Source: Albugo candida | Lineage: Eukaryota > Oomycota > Peronosporomycetes > Albuginales > Albuginaceae | Direction of reading: 5' to 3' | DNA length: 64,000 nucleotides | NCBI GenBank assembly: GCA_905220665.1 | Contig: CAJNAR010000015.1 | Location: forward strand, 248,001-312,000 | In this document: in pieces, positions 20,644 to 34,500 of the stretch | Layout of the letters: every line of letters starts with the position of its first letter | How positions within the stretch are numbered: position 1 is the first letter of the stretch | The notes under the pieces: model-generated | The model's database searches: none | What the model was told of the DNA's origin: nothing | The model's input: only the letters and a program-made list of their open reading frames with translations | Made by a program: the position numbers and the translations under genes

Positions 20644-23600
20644 GACCCTGTCAGTGCTCGCACACTATCAAACCATAAAACGCGACAAAATCGATGCTTG
20701 TAGGAGAATGATTACAAAGCGAACAATAATTTAAGATATACGCAAAGGCTTTTGAGAGGTGTTATTTCAGCTTTGTCGCCACGTTAGGAATGCTCAATTA
20801 CTGACCGCTTTCTTCTTTTCAAAATGTCAGAATTTCACGTTATAACGTTTCTACTTTCGTTAAAGGAACTGAAGAAGCAACTGATAGGGAAAAGGTCTAG
20901 ATGCTATAACGAATTTGTGTTTTAATCGTCGTCCTTATACACAGAATAAAATACATGATCTCTCCTGCTTTTGTAAGCGGCTCGCTCGAGAATATGTCAG
21001 ACACCAACTACGGCGTTGTTAAGATACAAACATGTTGAACTTGGCTATAGACAGCTATGAATGTGGGTTGAATTGCGAAATTGCGAGTAAAAAATACTAA
21101 ACGCGGTATTCAAATGGCCATTAAATGCCAAAGGCAAAAGTGAGCTGAAGTTTAAGACCCTGTAAAGAACTTAAAGAAGTGAAAGCAAAAATCTTCGATG
21201 CAGCACTTACGATTTGAAGACGAGACAGACTTTAGTTTTAAAGAAGAGCTAGGAAAGAAATTGTGACGCTGTGATATATGAGTAGAGCATGAACCATCAT
21301 GTAATGATTTCTACCTTAAGGTCTACAAGGACACCTCGTTAGCGGACTAATCAAATGTTCTTACTGCGTAGAACAAGTGCAAGATGAGAAAAGCGGTTTA
21401 TGCGCATGTCCTTGATGTGAGAGACCATCCGGCAACGAGAAGCGGTAGTAGCGCGCGCCTAGCCGCCAGCGGAATATAGGATATCCTCATTTGGCGTTGT
21501 CAACCAAGCTGAGATACTTGCCGATGAAGGTCGTCATCTGAGTCAACACGATATCCTGCAACCTCTCAGTGCTCTTCTTCCTCATCTGGCCTCTTCACAT
21601 CATTGGCAGCACAAATTTAAAACACACGTCACCCTCGGTTGCCTTCATGTCCACGGACATGATAACCGAGCTCATCGTGATGCCGTACAATGCAAAAAGT
21701 GTTTTTTTACAGTGATGGCTTGCACATTAGCGAACTGAGTGTCCAGGAAAATGCAAATATAATTGATATTTTAGAGGCTTGCTCGTCATTGACTGCGATA
21801 AAGTCAAAAGACACCATCGACGTGGCTTCCTCCACGTGGATGGACGTGTTTATGTAAAGGACACATAATCTCTTCACTCAAGTATGACTCTATGGGCGTT
21901 CGTATGGAAAGTTTTTTATGCACTTGTCGTCGGATAAAAGCTGCATTATCGGGAAGCTGATCACGTGGCTGAGCTTGTCCTTCTTTCTCTTTCCTGGTGC
22001 CAACTAATTTCACCATTCCTTACCATTGGCCTCTGAAATTGGAGATTTACAAACTTGTTGTACTCGACGAATTTATTTAGATAAACAAGTCGAAGTCAAC
22101 GTGCTCAATCTTGTTCGTATCTGTATCCTTCATACCCTTAACTCCTACCCTTCGATGATTGTATCACTGACACTGTAGACAATAAGAGACTTATACAAGC
22201 AGGATTTACAGCCAGATAGGTCTTTCATTAGGATCGTATTGACCAGAGCTCTCCAGCTACATTTTTTGATCTCTCGCAACGGGTGTAAGTCGGATATGCA
22301 CCTGGTTGTGCAGGACTTTCGGAAGAAATGGGTAATAGTTTGACGCAAAACTCAGAAAGGCCCGCTGCCAACAGAAATGCAGAATTTGCAAATCTCGTTA
22401 GACTATCTTCAAAATGGATATACTATAAATCACACTTCCTGTGGGACAACGCTTTAAATAATAATAGTATGTGCGAATCAATCCACACAATACGGTAGCA
22501 TTCTGTACTAATGATCACTCAATAAAATTCTGGTTCTGGTATTTCACTCCTAGTATTGCCTACGAATGCATAGTCAGAATTTCAGCATGCGGATTTCTAC
22601 TTTATGCGCAATATTACTCACTGGGTTGATGGCTATGGATTAAATCGCACTAACTACCTACGTACCTGCGAAATCTGGGCTATTCCCTCTCTCAATTACG
22701 ATGGGTGTAGATCATTCAGCGTGTCACGAATGCCTGGTTAACTCGTTGGGATGTGCAAAATTATATTTGCTACAAGAGAAAAATAAGTTGCAACTTTACT
22801 GGGTTGAGGGGCATTCAGACATGTTGAGTTCATTTTTGTCCCATTGTTACGCTAAAAAGCGTTGCAATCTACATCTCGGCCAGTCTGCGAGTAACGATAT
22901 TGTTGCTCCCAAAATGGCAGTTACTTAGCTGAGTACGCATCTGAGGAGTTACAAAAACACTGAGACGGTTCTTCTCTCGTTGGTAGACTCAATGTCACTC
23001 GAAGTCATACCTTTAAGACCGTTTGAGTCGAGCACAGACTGGAAACACAATTTATCAAAATCGATGCTCAAATATAAAAAGAAAAATTGAAGCTAATAAG
23101 AAGATAAAGAGAATTATTCTAGAATTGGTACCAGAGGAAGATTTGCAAATGAACATTCAGAAACTGGCAGGCGGCTCATCCATTCGATGCATGATCATCC
23201 CTGGTCCACGAAAGATGCTTTATGCCGAGAATGTTTAGCTATGCGCAGTAAATGGTTCGCTGTTCGAAGCTTTCTATGCTTCAATGAAGCATTGAGCTCG
23301 TATTTCCCAGCAATTACGAATCATACGATATAGTAAGTAATTGACACAAGAAGTTCTGTTCGAACGTTTTTCAGTTGGGATCCGAGTGACTACCAAATCA
23401 TGGACTCAATATTTCCAAGGCATCGCGAATTGTCGGAAGTGCATCAAAAGAAGTATGGGATGAATGAAGAGCATCAAACTTGTAATGAGAACACGATGGA
23501 TTTGAACAGGATAAGACAGGTACTTAATGTAACTGCAATTGAAAGAATGCAAAGAGCTAGCTGTAGTTCTGCACCTCCTCATGCTCCATTATCTTCTCAA

Positions 23601-26339
23601 ACACACTGGAAATGTTGCGTGCCAGGAAGACCCTTCGCATTGATAATACTCTTTATCTAGCGGCACAATGGGAATGTACTGGATGTATCCGAAGAAATGT
23701 GGAAGGTGCTCGGCTAGTAATAATTTCGTCTTTGCGGAATGCAATGATTTCAACGTCTGATATCAAAACAAGATTGGAATGTTGTATGTGCGGTAATATG
23801 ATACTGCTAGAACCAGAAAGGTGTCACCAGTATCGTCATGAGTCTGTCGTGAACATAGAGACATTTTCGATGCCGTCTGGTCATGAGGTGCTTGATGAAC
23901 GGGTGAACAATTGTATGGTACTTTACTGCACGTTGGCTCATCGAGCAGACTATCGGATGTGGCAAGCCACATCATGCAATGGACAGAGGCTATTCATAAA
24001 AGTGCTCAAAGTACATGCGTAGCTGAAAGCATCCAACTCGTAAAAAGCGTCATAGGAAAAAGCAATTTTTCATTGATTTCGGTAGTGTCTTTAGATAGCT
24101 TTGCTAGTCACTTCACTATGGCGTTGAGTTTGCAACTCGCATATCAAATAATCATTCAACCTGATAGATTATTTTATCAATCAATTGTCTTCTTTAAGTT
24201 TTTTACGATTACATTTGATTTGTTGGGCTTTCATACTTCCGTTTTAGCGAGATCCCGAAGTAATTGAGCACGGTACTTACCGATACTACTGATTATATGA
24301 ATAGTCCAACCCTAATCCATCTTATTAGCGCATTCCCTAAAGCTTTTTAGCAGTTCCGAGTGCACCATCCATAAAAAGCGCTTTATCACGGATAAGAGCC
24401 CAGCTTCGCGCTAGTGTAGGAGGCAGAGGAAGCATTCCACAAATGACGCAACTTCCGTCGCGTCCTCCCATGAATCGTTGTCCTTCCACTTGATGACCGT
24501 AACCTTTGCAGCTTTGACGTCTTGCATCACTGGATCTGATGTCACCACTTTGGCTATACCATTTACAAGTTGTGAAGTGCTTCTCCTGATCTGTGAATAA
24601 AATTACAGATTATATAGTATATTCTCATGGCTCACGTGAACTTTGTCCGCATAACCATACTTTGATCAGCTTTAAGCAAGCCTCATCTGCAAGCGCTACT
24701 ATTTCTAGGAAATGCTTTAGTTGTTGTTAGAAAGCGAGACTTCATTGTCAGGAATTAAAAGTCTATCTCAGTCTGTAACCTTGCTCTTCCATCATCTGAT
24801 GAAGTAAATCAACGCAGTCTCTTAGAGAGTAATCCCATCAGTTCTGCCACCTTGCCAGACAGTGTCGCTGTTGCCGATATTTTGTACTTGGACAAATTTA
24901 CATATCATGCAATAGCAAAGGCGTTTTGGATCTTAGACCCGCCTTAATGGTAATCCACACATAGAACACTCACTCCAGAAGAGTGCGTATAATATTATTT
25001 GAAGCTGCTAAAGTGTTGCTCGGTACATAATTCACCTTTGCTCGATTCCATCAATGTCTGATCAGCTTGCTCGAATTCAAGTGAAAGATTAGTCTGCTGT
25101 GTACCGTTGCTGAACGTCTGATCTCGCTTGATTCTGCTACTCGTTGCTGATATACTACCCATGTGTTTATAGCTAAATACGACAATAGTGCACCATACAT
25201 GTCTGCAGTAGTAAGTGGCAAGCGCGATTTGTCGAATTCCGTCCAGGACATTCTTTGTTGCAAGCCACTATTGAAACTTGCTCGAGGGTAGTCTTGTGGC
25301 TCCACAAAATCAAGATACCATCGATTTGCCTCGTTGAGTGCCAAAGGCATTGATCTCTGGCAGATCTTCTACATGGATTGCGCGTGCGTGCTTCAGCAGG
25401 CACATTTGACACTTACAAACACTGAGTTCTACACACTGATGTGCTCTCTGAACGCAGGTGGTAAGAACGGGTGGCTGCTTTCGGATGAGCTTTGGGATGC
25501 AAAATGATTTATAAAAAATATAACATAGATTCAAGAATATTTCTCGGGCGAATTAGTTTGGGTTGGTGCAGTAGCTATACAATTTGTGGAACTCAAAGAA
25601 AGGGAGTTTCGAATCCAGTGCAGTCTTGACTCTTAAGGAAACGAAGAACCGGGATGACGATTTATGAAATCGTTTGATCTTATCAACTATCGAGAATCAA
25701 CGAACGGTCGGGCGAAAGTTCCAAAACTGGTAAGATTGTCATGGAATCTGTTCCCCGTTCTTTGAATACTTTTCATGCTAGTGACGCGTTCTACGTTCAT
25801 AGAAAATACCGGAGCTGGACTAAGGAATCATCTAAACGGGGAAATGAGTCATTCTACATCTTTGTAACCATCTTTATGGAGAAAAATCCATCATCATCCC
25901 TCAATGAATATTAGCCATATTCATGCATGGCTTTGTACTCTTGGGGTGCTTTAACTTTGAAAGTAAGCTCCAAGGCATCTTATAAACTATCGGTACATTG
26001 TGAGCTACATTTTGAAGCACTTGTCATCAATGATGAGTTCTCAGATTCACGGGAAACAGTTTCGACACGTCGTTCCATAATTAATTACACGGAGATGACT
26101 ACGCAATCAAAAGATGAAACATTCAACTACCAGATTGCCTTAGTGTTAATCTATTTCATATATGCAATCGGAGGTAGGTCCAATACATTCTGTATTCAAC
26201 ATGCAGAGCATGAACTCCTACGATGTATCAAATTATAATCACGTAATCCTTAAAATTACACTAACAAAACGGATATGTTTCCGCGCGTCTCTAGAACGAA
26301 TTACCTCGATTGGTTTCCACGAAGATATCAGTCGGCTGC
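20644..26339. other. gene desert, probable decayed repeats
   Basis: About 5.7 kb with no supported gene. The longest frame is 136 codons (23612-24022, plus) and overlaps other frames; it has several Cys pairs but no recognisable finger. The minus-strand stretch around 21,460-22,020 and the one around 25,040-25,540 look like eroded coding sequence (the latter faintly like a Ty3/gypsy integrase) but are broken by stops in every frame. No LTR pair, tRNA or tandem repeat is visible. Confidence 0.4.
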
Positions 26340-26507
26340 TGTTAATTCAGGGCAACTGCTAACATGAAAGGATGGACTGATGCGTGAAAGACGCGACCAT
26401 TGCAAGTTGTTCGAAGAAACCGACGCAGAGGAGATTGAAGGTAACGGATAGCAATAACTGGGATCAAGTTCTCAATTTTCCATCTAACTCTCAGCCCGTG
26501 TTGAACA
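26340..26507 (+). repeat. 5' LTR of copia element
   Basis: Begins TGTTAA and ends TTGAACA, giving the canonical TG..CA ends. It is shared with the 3' LTR through blocks such as TGCGTGAAAGACGCGACCAT, GACGCAGAGGAGAT and GAAGGTAACGGATAGC. The end is fixed by the adjacent primer-binding site. Confidence 0.85.
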
Positions 26508-26519
26508 TGCTATGAGCCC
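26508..26519 (+). other. primer-binding site of copia element
   Basis: TGCTATGAGCCC directly follows the LTR's terminal CA. It resembles TGGTATCAGAGCC, the initiator-Met tRNA half-molecule site common in copia elements, with a few substitutions. It would prime minus-strand DNA synthesis in a live copy. Confidence 0.6.
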
Positions 26520-29500
26520 AAAACGCACTGATTTCACCTCCGCTCAGTTCACCCCGGCACGTGACGTCACCGAGACGAACGTGAACCCACTGAACGTGGT
26601 TGCATACCCGTCCGAGATGCGAGAGGAGACGCTATCGGTCTCGGGTACCTCCGAGGCCTGAGATAGCGCGTGTCAAGCTTCTGACGTTAGCTCTGAGCGC
26701 ATGGAACGACTTGGAGAACTCCTCGAGAGGATGGCGGAGCAGCAAGCCTAGTTCAAGGCAAATCTTCTTAAGATGCAAGTTCAGCTGAGCCGCCGGGCTG
26801 AAGCTAAGCCCGCGCCACCCTCCAAGCACTCGTTCAACGGCTCGAGTGCGTTCACGGACTTCATCCGAGCGCGTGAAGTCGCATGCGAAGAGGATAACTT
26901 GATGAGTCAATGCCAACCGTCGCGCATGCCGCCAACTAACCCTCCGCCGCAACAAAGGGAGCAGAAAGCCTCAGAACAGCATTTCGTGCCACCGGAAAGC
27001 CATGGACTAAAAGTAACGAAGCCTCGAGACCTGGACTGGCTCGGTTTCGCTACGTTTTCAGAAAAAGAGACTTAATTGGGTGTAGTTGCCGACTTCAAGG
27101 CGTGGGGAATGCGTTTTCTACAGCGACTTGGCCCGGCGCAACCAATGAGTGGAAGCGAACGGCCGGAATTTCAAGATTCTTGCGCTAAGTAAGCTGAAAG
27201 GCTCGGCTCTGAGTTTCTGTGAAAAGATGGTGCCCGTATGGACGGCGGTATCAAACACTCTGGAACACGTCATGGACAGCATGTTGATGCTATACATGAC
27301 ACCGATCCCATCGCCAAAGGGATCGAATGATGACGATCGAGAAGGATCGCAGCAGGACATGGTCCGAGAACTATCAGTTTTTGGCGTACGTGGCAGAGCG
27401 GTCGGGTAACTCGGAACAGAGTGTGCTGGAATGTTTTTGCAAGTCAGCTCCCGCGCACATTCATACGCAATGTCGACTAGGCTAAACTCCCAGAGAGCTG
27501 ACTCTCTCGTGCAAGCCGCCGAATTGGTTGCGTTCGCGACTGACTTCGACATCAGCACTAGCAAGCAAAGAAACGGAGATGTTCATGCTGAACGCTGAGG
27601 TAATGGACAAGGCGGTCGGCATACCAGCGATGCGCGAATGAACCGAGGTGGGCGTAGAGGAGCCTACGTCGTAAGAGTTGGGACCTCCAACACACGAAAA
27701 TATTATGGCTGCGGGCACATCAAAGCTAATTGCCCCGAGAAAAAGAGTGGTGCTGGCTCGGCATCTACAATAGTCGCATTGGCCGTTTGTACCGGTCCTT
27801 GTGCTGACTCTACTTCAAGGATTCTAGATAGCGGGTCAAGCGTGCACCTCGTAAAGGATTCGAGGATGCTGAAGAACGCAGTGGAATGTGATCATACGTG
27901 TCGCGCGACGAATAACACTATGCTCCGAGTGACTAAGGCTGGATCAGAACAGTGATAGATGGACAAGAGGTCATTGTCGACCTACCTGAAGTTCATTATG
28001 CAGAAAACCTAGCTGACAACGTCATCAGATATGGTGTATTGGAAGCGCGCGGGGTTTATCTCGAAAGACACGACAATCACAGGTACGTGGTGCGTCAGGC
28101 GGACAAGATAAGACTTTTGAGGTCTTCCGCCGCAACAACGTTCTAACACTTGACGTAAAGTGCGAATTAACAAAAAATTAAGGAGCTCGAGGGGTCAGTT
28201 CGGACTTGCAACAAGTTTACGAAAAGCTTGATGAAGCCGTAACGGAGACAAAAATTCTGGAGCTACACCAGGGACCCGGCCATATGTCGTACGACACTGC
28301 TGTACACATGGCCGACTCTGCGGAACGGATTGATCTCGGCCTAATTATCTTATTTGCGCACAGGGCAAGCAAAGTAAGAACAGCCAGTCCAAGAAGTATA
28401 CGGGCAGAAACGCATCGATTGACAAACCTGGAGGGGTTATCGGTAGTGATATCAAGGGACCGATGGCACCGAAGGACAGGCATGGGAACAGATCCCTGAA
28501 CAATTTCGTTGACTACTCGACCAACTACGAACGCGTTTTTGTCGCGAAGAACAAGGTTAAGGCGACCAAGAATTTCGAACACTTTCTATTCTACTTTGAG
28601 AAGAGATTTAATTGTCGCGTCCATGTGTTGCGCACAAAAGGCGGTAAAGAGTAAGCCAACATGGACCCGTTTTGAAATTTAGCTGGGATGAGCAGCAAGT
28701 TAGCGAAGCCGAAAACCAAGCCTCAGACGGGAAAGCTGAAAGAATGCATAGGACAATACTCAACATGGCGAGGTGCATGTTGTTCTCGAGTGGTCGACCG
28801 CTGTACTTTGGGGCGATGCCGTTGAGTACGCGGCGTATGTTTTAACGCATTTCGCCGATCGAGATGTCGACGGGTATGGTACCGAACTTGGCGGATTTGG
28901 TGACGTTCGGCAGTACTTGCTCGGTGTTCAGAAACCGCGGCAAAAAAGCGTGGAAGCCAAGATCACAGGTCGGAATGATACTCGGCAAAAAAGATGAAAC
29001 TATGGGTGTCAGGGTTTACCAGCCAAAGGAGAGAATTGTTATCACAACGCAGCACGTTCGAACGTTGAGACGCTTAACAGTGATCAGAATGCGCAATTAC
29101 AGGCGCAGATGGAGCTTGTAGACCCCAATCTGCGACGCGCTGTACAAGATCAGGACGAGGTAGCACAGCGGAAGAGCCGGAGACAGATCCACCACAACGA
29201 GAAAAGATCACAGAAAAGTCTCAGCAGATCTCAGCTAAGTCAAAGATCAGCTCAGCTGAGACGAAAAGGAGATCAATGGTGCATGAAAACACAGCCAAGA
29301 CAATTGATTCTGACAGCGATGTTGAACTACTGCCGGCCGAGAACGAGACGCTTCATCACATGCGAACGCGCAACCTGGGCTTCAAGCACATACCCGTAAA
29401 TCGGTTGAGTGCATTATTGCTCAAGGACCCAAAAAGTTATCGCGATGCGATAAAAGACCCCCGGGTGGACCAGTTGGAAGAGGCAATGCGAACGGAGATA

Positions 29501-31045
29501 GAGGCACAAGACAGATAGAGCACAATGACACTTGGGAAGTGGTCAAGAAGCCCTGTGACGCCAAGTTACTTTATAGTAAGTGGGTGTATAAGCTTAAGAT
29601 GCACGCCGATGGTACTATTGAGAGATACAAAGCGAGGCTAGTCACACGCGGTGATGAAAAAGTGTATGGCGTCGATTATACATACACGTCCTCGTCAGTG
29701 ATGGAGATGGCATCCGTCAAGGTGACTTTCGCGGTGACAAGAATCTGAGGCGTGCCTGCACGTCATAGCGATGTGCCAAGTGCTTACGTTAAAGCTGACA
29801 AGGAAGAAGATTTGGGAATATCACTTCACATTCCGCAGGAAATGGACATTGACGACGAAGTAATGAAATAGCTCGGCGTGAAGGATAAGAGACAGCTCGC
29901 TCTGAGACTCAAGAGAGGCTTGTACGGCCTGAAACCATCAGGCAGGCTATGGAACCTGATGCTCCACGACATATTGAAGTCACTCGGTTTCATCCAGAGC
30001 TACACGGACAGCTACTTTTACATCAAAGAGAATGTCAAGGGAAAGAATTCGGGGGTATATACGTGGATCAAGTACTAGCTACGGGTACCAGTGTACAGAA
30101 GGTCGACGAGTTTTTTGATGACATGAAGGTTGTTGAGCTAAAGAATCTCGGCGTTGTTACCAAGTTTCTTGGCATCGTATTTGACTATAACGTCGAAACC
30201 GGCTGGGTATTAGATCAGGAATGTGTCATCGAAGAAATGCTCGAGAAGTTCGGGTTATCCAAGTCGGTATCAGTGAGAGTGCTGATCGGTGGAGACGCTG
30301 GAGAAGACGTGGATGCAGGCAGCTCACTTCTACCATCGGGATGTAGCGGAACAACACAGAAACCGACTGTGCAGTTGTTCCAGTCGATGTGGGCAGTCTC
30401 CTATAGATCGCCCGGTGCACACGTCCCAATACAGCGTTCGCAGTAAACTGAGCGACCCGACGTTCGCATGCGCCGAGTGAAGGTGATTGGCACTTGTTTA
30501 AGAAGATAGCCAAGAACCTGAAGGGTACCAAGCATTTCAGGTTCATGATGCACGGTGACCCATCTGCGATGAAAGTAGAAGGCGTGCTAGACGAAGCTTT
30601 TAGTGACGCAAATTATGCAGCTGACAAGACTAACCGAAAATCGGTGAGCGGTGGCGTGTTGATGGTGGGCGGCATGATTCTTGGCTGGCTATGCAAGAAA
30701 CAGAAAATCGTGGCTCTATTTACAATGGAGGCTGAGCTTGTGGCGGATTCACAAACTGCCGCTGAGATGGTCGGCATAATGAAGCTACTTAAAGAATCGG
30801 CGTGCTGATTAAAACGGGGTAAATAATTCACGTCGACAATCAAGCAGCGATAGGACACGTCTGGTCAAGCCAAGCATATTGACGTGCGGTACAAGTTTGT
30901 TAAGGATCTCGAGAAGAAGAAGGTAATCAAGATACAGTACTGCGAGTACAAGAGTATGGATGACATCCTGAACAAGGTCCTACCAGCGCAACGACTCAGC
31001 GAACTAGGCGGACTTGTGATGCTTAGTGGGTAAGGATTCCCACCC
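26520..31045 (+). pseudogene. copia gag-pol remnants
   Basis: Open stretches in all three plus frames, in copia order. A damaged gag zinc knuckle lies at about 27,700-27,745 (GCGHIKANCPEK, with Cys spacing shortened). The protease active site is LDSGSSVHLV (about 27,820). Integrase pieces run 28,270-28,870 (DYSTNYERVFVAKNK and a frameshifted GDAVEYAAYV region). RT is at 29,520-30,280 (NDTWEVV, KWVYKLK, YKARLVTRG, RGLYGLKPSGRLWN). The RT catalytic box is changed to YVDQ instead of YVDD at about 30,063. RNase H is at 30,590-30,800 (SDANYAADKTNRKSVSGG). Many stops and shifts (for example near 27,955, 29,516, 29,745 and 30,076) rule out function. Confidence 0.85.
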
Positions 31046-31054
31046 GGGAAGGAG
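31046..31054 (+). other. polypurine tract of copia element
   Basis: GGGAAGGAG lies immediately before the TGTTAA of the 3' LTR, in the position where plus-strand DNA synthesis is primed. Confidence 0.7.
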
Positions 31055-31241
31055 TGTTAAATCAGGGCAGACTGCTGACATGAAAGGATGCGACTGATGC
31101 GTGAAAGACGCGACCATTGGGAGTGGTTCGAAGAAGCCGACGCAGAGGAGATCGAAGGTAACGGATAGCGATAACTAGGATCACACTTTCAAATACACTA
31201 AGTTCTTATTTTTCCATCTGACTCTCAGCGCGTGTTAAGCG
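31055..31241 (+). repeat. 3' LTR of copia element
   Basis: Starts TGTTAAATCAGGGCAGACTG and runs parallel to the 5' LTR, with an extra stretch before TTTTTCCATCT. The terminal bases are TTAAGCG where the 5' LTR has TTGAACA, so the CA end has decayed. Confidence 0.8.
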
Positions 31242-31299
31242 GCTGTTCGCAAGGACAACTTCAGATTGGACCGAAGAAGTATTTAATTGCTCGACTACC

Positions 31300-31581
31300 C
31301 TAGGAACTTCATTGGAACAAACTCGCAATCAGGCACTCACAATAGCGTTGCTGTACAATGAGATATCAGCATATGATCCGACATCCAAGTAGACTAATTT
31401 GAGCGAAGTTCTCGCATCCGATCGGAATATCGTGGACTTGTGGAAAGTCAAAACTAATCTCAACCCATCTGACATTATGAAAAAACCTCTCACCAGTGTA
31501 AGACTCGAAAGATCATATTTAATGATCGGCAGGACGAAACTACAGCTTTCCAAAGTTACTCACTAGCTTTGGAGGAGGGCG
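31300..31581 (+). pseudogene. 3' remnant of a second copia element
   Basis: The plus-strand frames read NQALTIA, then VDLWKVKTNLNPSDIMKKPL followed by R and MIG. This matches the copia RNase H C terminus (NQxAIxIA; VKTxxNxADIMTKPL..R....G). A purine tract GGAGGAGGGCG (31571-31581) and TGTTGGAAATC (31582 on), the start of its own 3' LTR, follow. It contains an in-frame stop at about 31,395. It lies just outside the right LTR of the first element, so the first element probably landed inside this older one. Confidence 0.6.
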
Positions 31582-34500
31582 TGTTGGAAATCGGATTTTT
31601 TAAATACAGCGACGGTAAGTTGAAGATCTGCACTGGTGGAAGATCAACACGTCGTGAACACTCGTAGATAGTGAAAGATCACATAGAAACCTACCTTACT
31701 TACTAAGAGAATTCCCAATATACCCGTTAAACAACAAGTCTTTGTGTGCCACCTTCTGTGCGGCTTTCAATACACGCGCCTTCGTCATGCTTGATATTAT
31801 TAGGGAAATGATCATAAAGCTAGCTCATTCGTCGAAGTAGTACCATATTCAGTATATAGCTGGCACCATAGAATGGTTTGAGTTTAAGCCTGACAATGAT
31901 GCTGAATCGAGAGCACATGAAAAAATTGGTAATGGAATGATACATTGCTTACCACTGAATAAGCGCAGAAAAAAGGAAGGTTACATATGCGCAACTTTCC
32001 TTAAAGTGGATTAAAGAATCTTTCCTGATTCTGCTGTATTGCTAGTCATCAAGCTTGTCGCAAAAGAATTTCACTTTCAATAGCGACATGACACAGTTGG
32101 CCATCATACCCTCAACATTCTTTATCACATGTGTACTGCATTGCTCGCTCATGAGGTAGAAGAGAAAGAATAGTAGACCAGGGCTCTTGCCAATTTACAG
32201 GCTCCTTGAGTATCCAGCTTGTGGTATACGGCTTTCCGTATTGCTCGCATAATTTATGAACATACTAGGCTTGCAATAATCTAAGAAGGGAAATCCAACT
32301 ATGTCGATCTGGACCTCCCAATCTTCACTATTCTGCGATCCTGACGACCTATAGGTCAATACAACAATTTCTGCGAGAGAAACCTTATTATACGCTTACA
32401 AAACAAGGTCGGTAAAATTGTGGAATGACACTTGAGCTCGACCAAATTTTATGTACAATACAATTAAGTCAGAGAGTATTGCTGCTGTGTATTTATTGCT
32501 ACAGTGTGCTTAGAGATGAGACGTTCAACAAAATTCGCAAAGTATGGTATGGAAGACGATCGATACCTCAATGGGCATAAGACTTTCTAAGGACAAGGTC
32601 GATTTTGGCCATTCAAAAGCTTCTGATATTGCCGAATTACAGTAGAATTTACTTTTTTCGACCAGTTTGCATTCAAATGAATGCACTTATGCAACAGATC
32701 GTTTTAATCCTCTTTCTTCATATCATTCAAAATTTTCACATACTCTTTGAATCCGCTTTTGCAAAAAACATCTCCGCCCGGATTCATATGAAACCCTTCC
32801 CAAGCATAATTAACATCTGTGCACCTACCGTTCATCCAGCTTACAGAAGGAAACACGATTGCAAGATGCTGCATTACACTCAGATATTACATAAGGTCTT
32901 AGTTATTTATTGCCTTTTTCCTTAGGAAAACTCTTTTGAAAAACGAATGTGCTTATAATTTATTTCAGTCAAGGCAAAAATGTCGTTTATGGCCGCTAGA
33001 TACAAGGCTGTAGTCCATAGTCGTTCCCCGTGGCAACAAAGACTTTGCTTCTCCTGTAGTAATACACACTATAGAGTGCCTAAAAGAACCGAGATTACGA
33101 CTGGTCTTGTATGATACTACGATATGATCAAAGGCATCTGACTTGTGTGAATTAGCGTGCTGATAATACACGAGCAGTAGCTGCTCTACTATTAGGATAA
33201 GATCCAAGGTGTCATGTTGAAAACAACGATTCCGGCTTGTGAACCTCTTTCCTTGTCTATGTTACTCATGAGAATCTCGAGCCAGTTTACCGGTGAGAGA
33301 AATTGAAAAAAACAAATTCTGCATACAGAGGTGATCCCGATAGAGAAGAACTTTTATCCCCAGGTCAAATGCAGTAAGTACCTGTGGTGATTATGTCACC
33401 TAAGCGGTGAGCAAAGTGCACACAATGTCGCTTACATCTCGGTTGTATAAGGTGCTGCTCGATCGTTTGTTTCCAGCTGCATTGAATTGCAGTAACCTAG
33501 GCACAAAACCACTCAGATAGCAGATTCAAATTGGTTCGGTCAGCAACTTCATGTGCATGTTCTCCAAATCAATGAACCTTTACGGTGTAAAACAGGATCT
33601 GCTTCTCGTTACATTTGAACACATAAGCGGTAGTGTAGAAAGGCGAGAAAGGATTATTGTATGTGTAAATTACACTTCTGTGTCGCGCGAACATTAAGAG
33701 TTTGGCGTATGTCCTCGCATCAACTTGCCCGCTTTCCGGCCAATCGCTTTGTCAGTCATGTAAGAGGATATTATTACACGTCGCTTATACCCGAAGGGCT
33801 TATAGTGTTAGGAGGTGAACATATCTCTCAATATGCGTAATAGATTTAGAATAATATTACGTCGCTTTTATCTGGAATTGTTCGATTATCCAAACGAATG
33901 TATTTTGTTTTATTCTTTTTTTACATAAGATAGCATAAAAACATCGCAACGCCGACGCTCCAAATATCATCAAATCTTGTCAAAATCAACCATAATATCA
34001 AGTCTTATAGGTATGCATGCAGTGTATTCATAGCGAACGTTTACGAAAAAAGTTGACTGCGTCAACAATGCAATCGCACAACTTTGCCGCACAAGTGGGG
34101 GCTTTCACCTAAACCTTCGATTTAATTGTGAATGTAATCACTCGGTAGACTTTCCCGGTAATTAGATATGCAGCTGCCAAAAATTTCCTATCCCACTCTT
34201 GCATTATATTATGTAGCGGAGACGGTAATGTTGCCATTCATTTTTGAATTTACCAGCTAAGACAATGATGGTTGTGCAAGTATAGGCTTTATCTTTTTGG
34301 CATTCCACTGTTCAAATGCGGACGACATCCCTCTCATGCTGAGGAGTAGATGATACCGACCCGGCTATGATTATGATGATGGTAGTACAGACAAAAAATT
34401 TGCCTGGAAAACATACATCAGATACTCTATCCAACTCACATACCAGAAACGAACACGCAATCAAGGTAATAAAATTTTGGCATTCAAGGGGAGAAGCGAA

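Larger units (their letters stand above)
26340..31241 (+). mobile_element. decayed Ty1/copia LTR retrotransposon
   Basis: Complete in structure, dead in coding. It consists of a 168-bp 5' LTR, a primer-binding site, broken gag-pol, a purine tract and a 187-bp 3' LTR. The sequence just left of the 5' LTR (GCTGC, 26335-26339) and just right of the 3' LTR (GCTGT, 31242-31246) match at four of five bases, as expected of a 5-bp target duplication that has aged. Gene order protease, integrase, RT, RNase H identifies the copia lineage. The LTRs differ at many positions, including an indel before the shared TTTTCCATCT block, so the insertion is old. Confidence 0.88.

Noticed and set aside
23400..24270. 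Overlapping plus frames of 86-136 codons with several cysteines
   Set aside because: They run in different frames, show no domain and no intron pattern, and are likely chance or a relic.
25040..25540. Minus-strand frames faintly like a Ty3/gypsy integrase (Cys pairs, then a WYLDFVEP stretch)
   Set aside because: The similarity is weak, crosses several stops and frames, and has no LTRs or protease/RT nearby.
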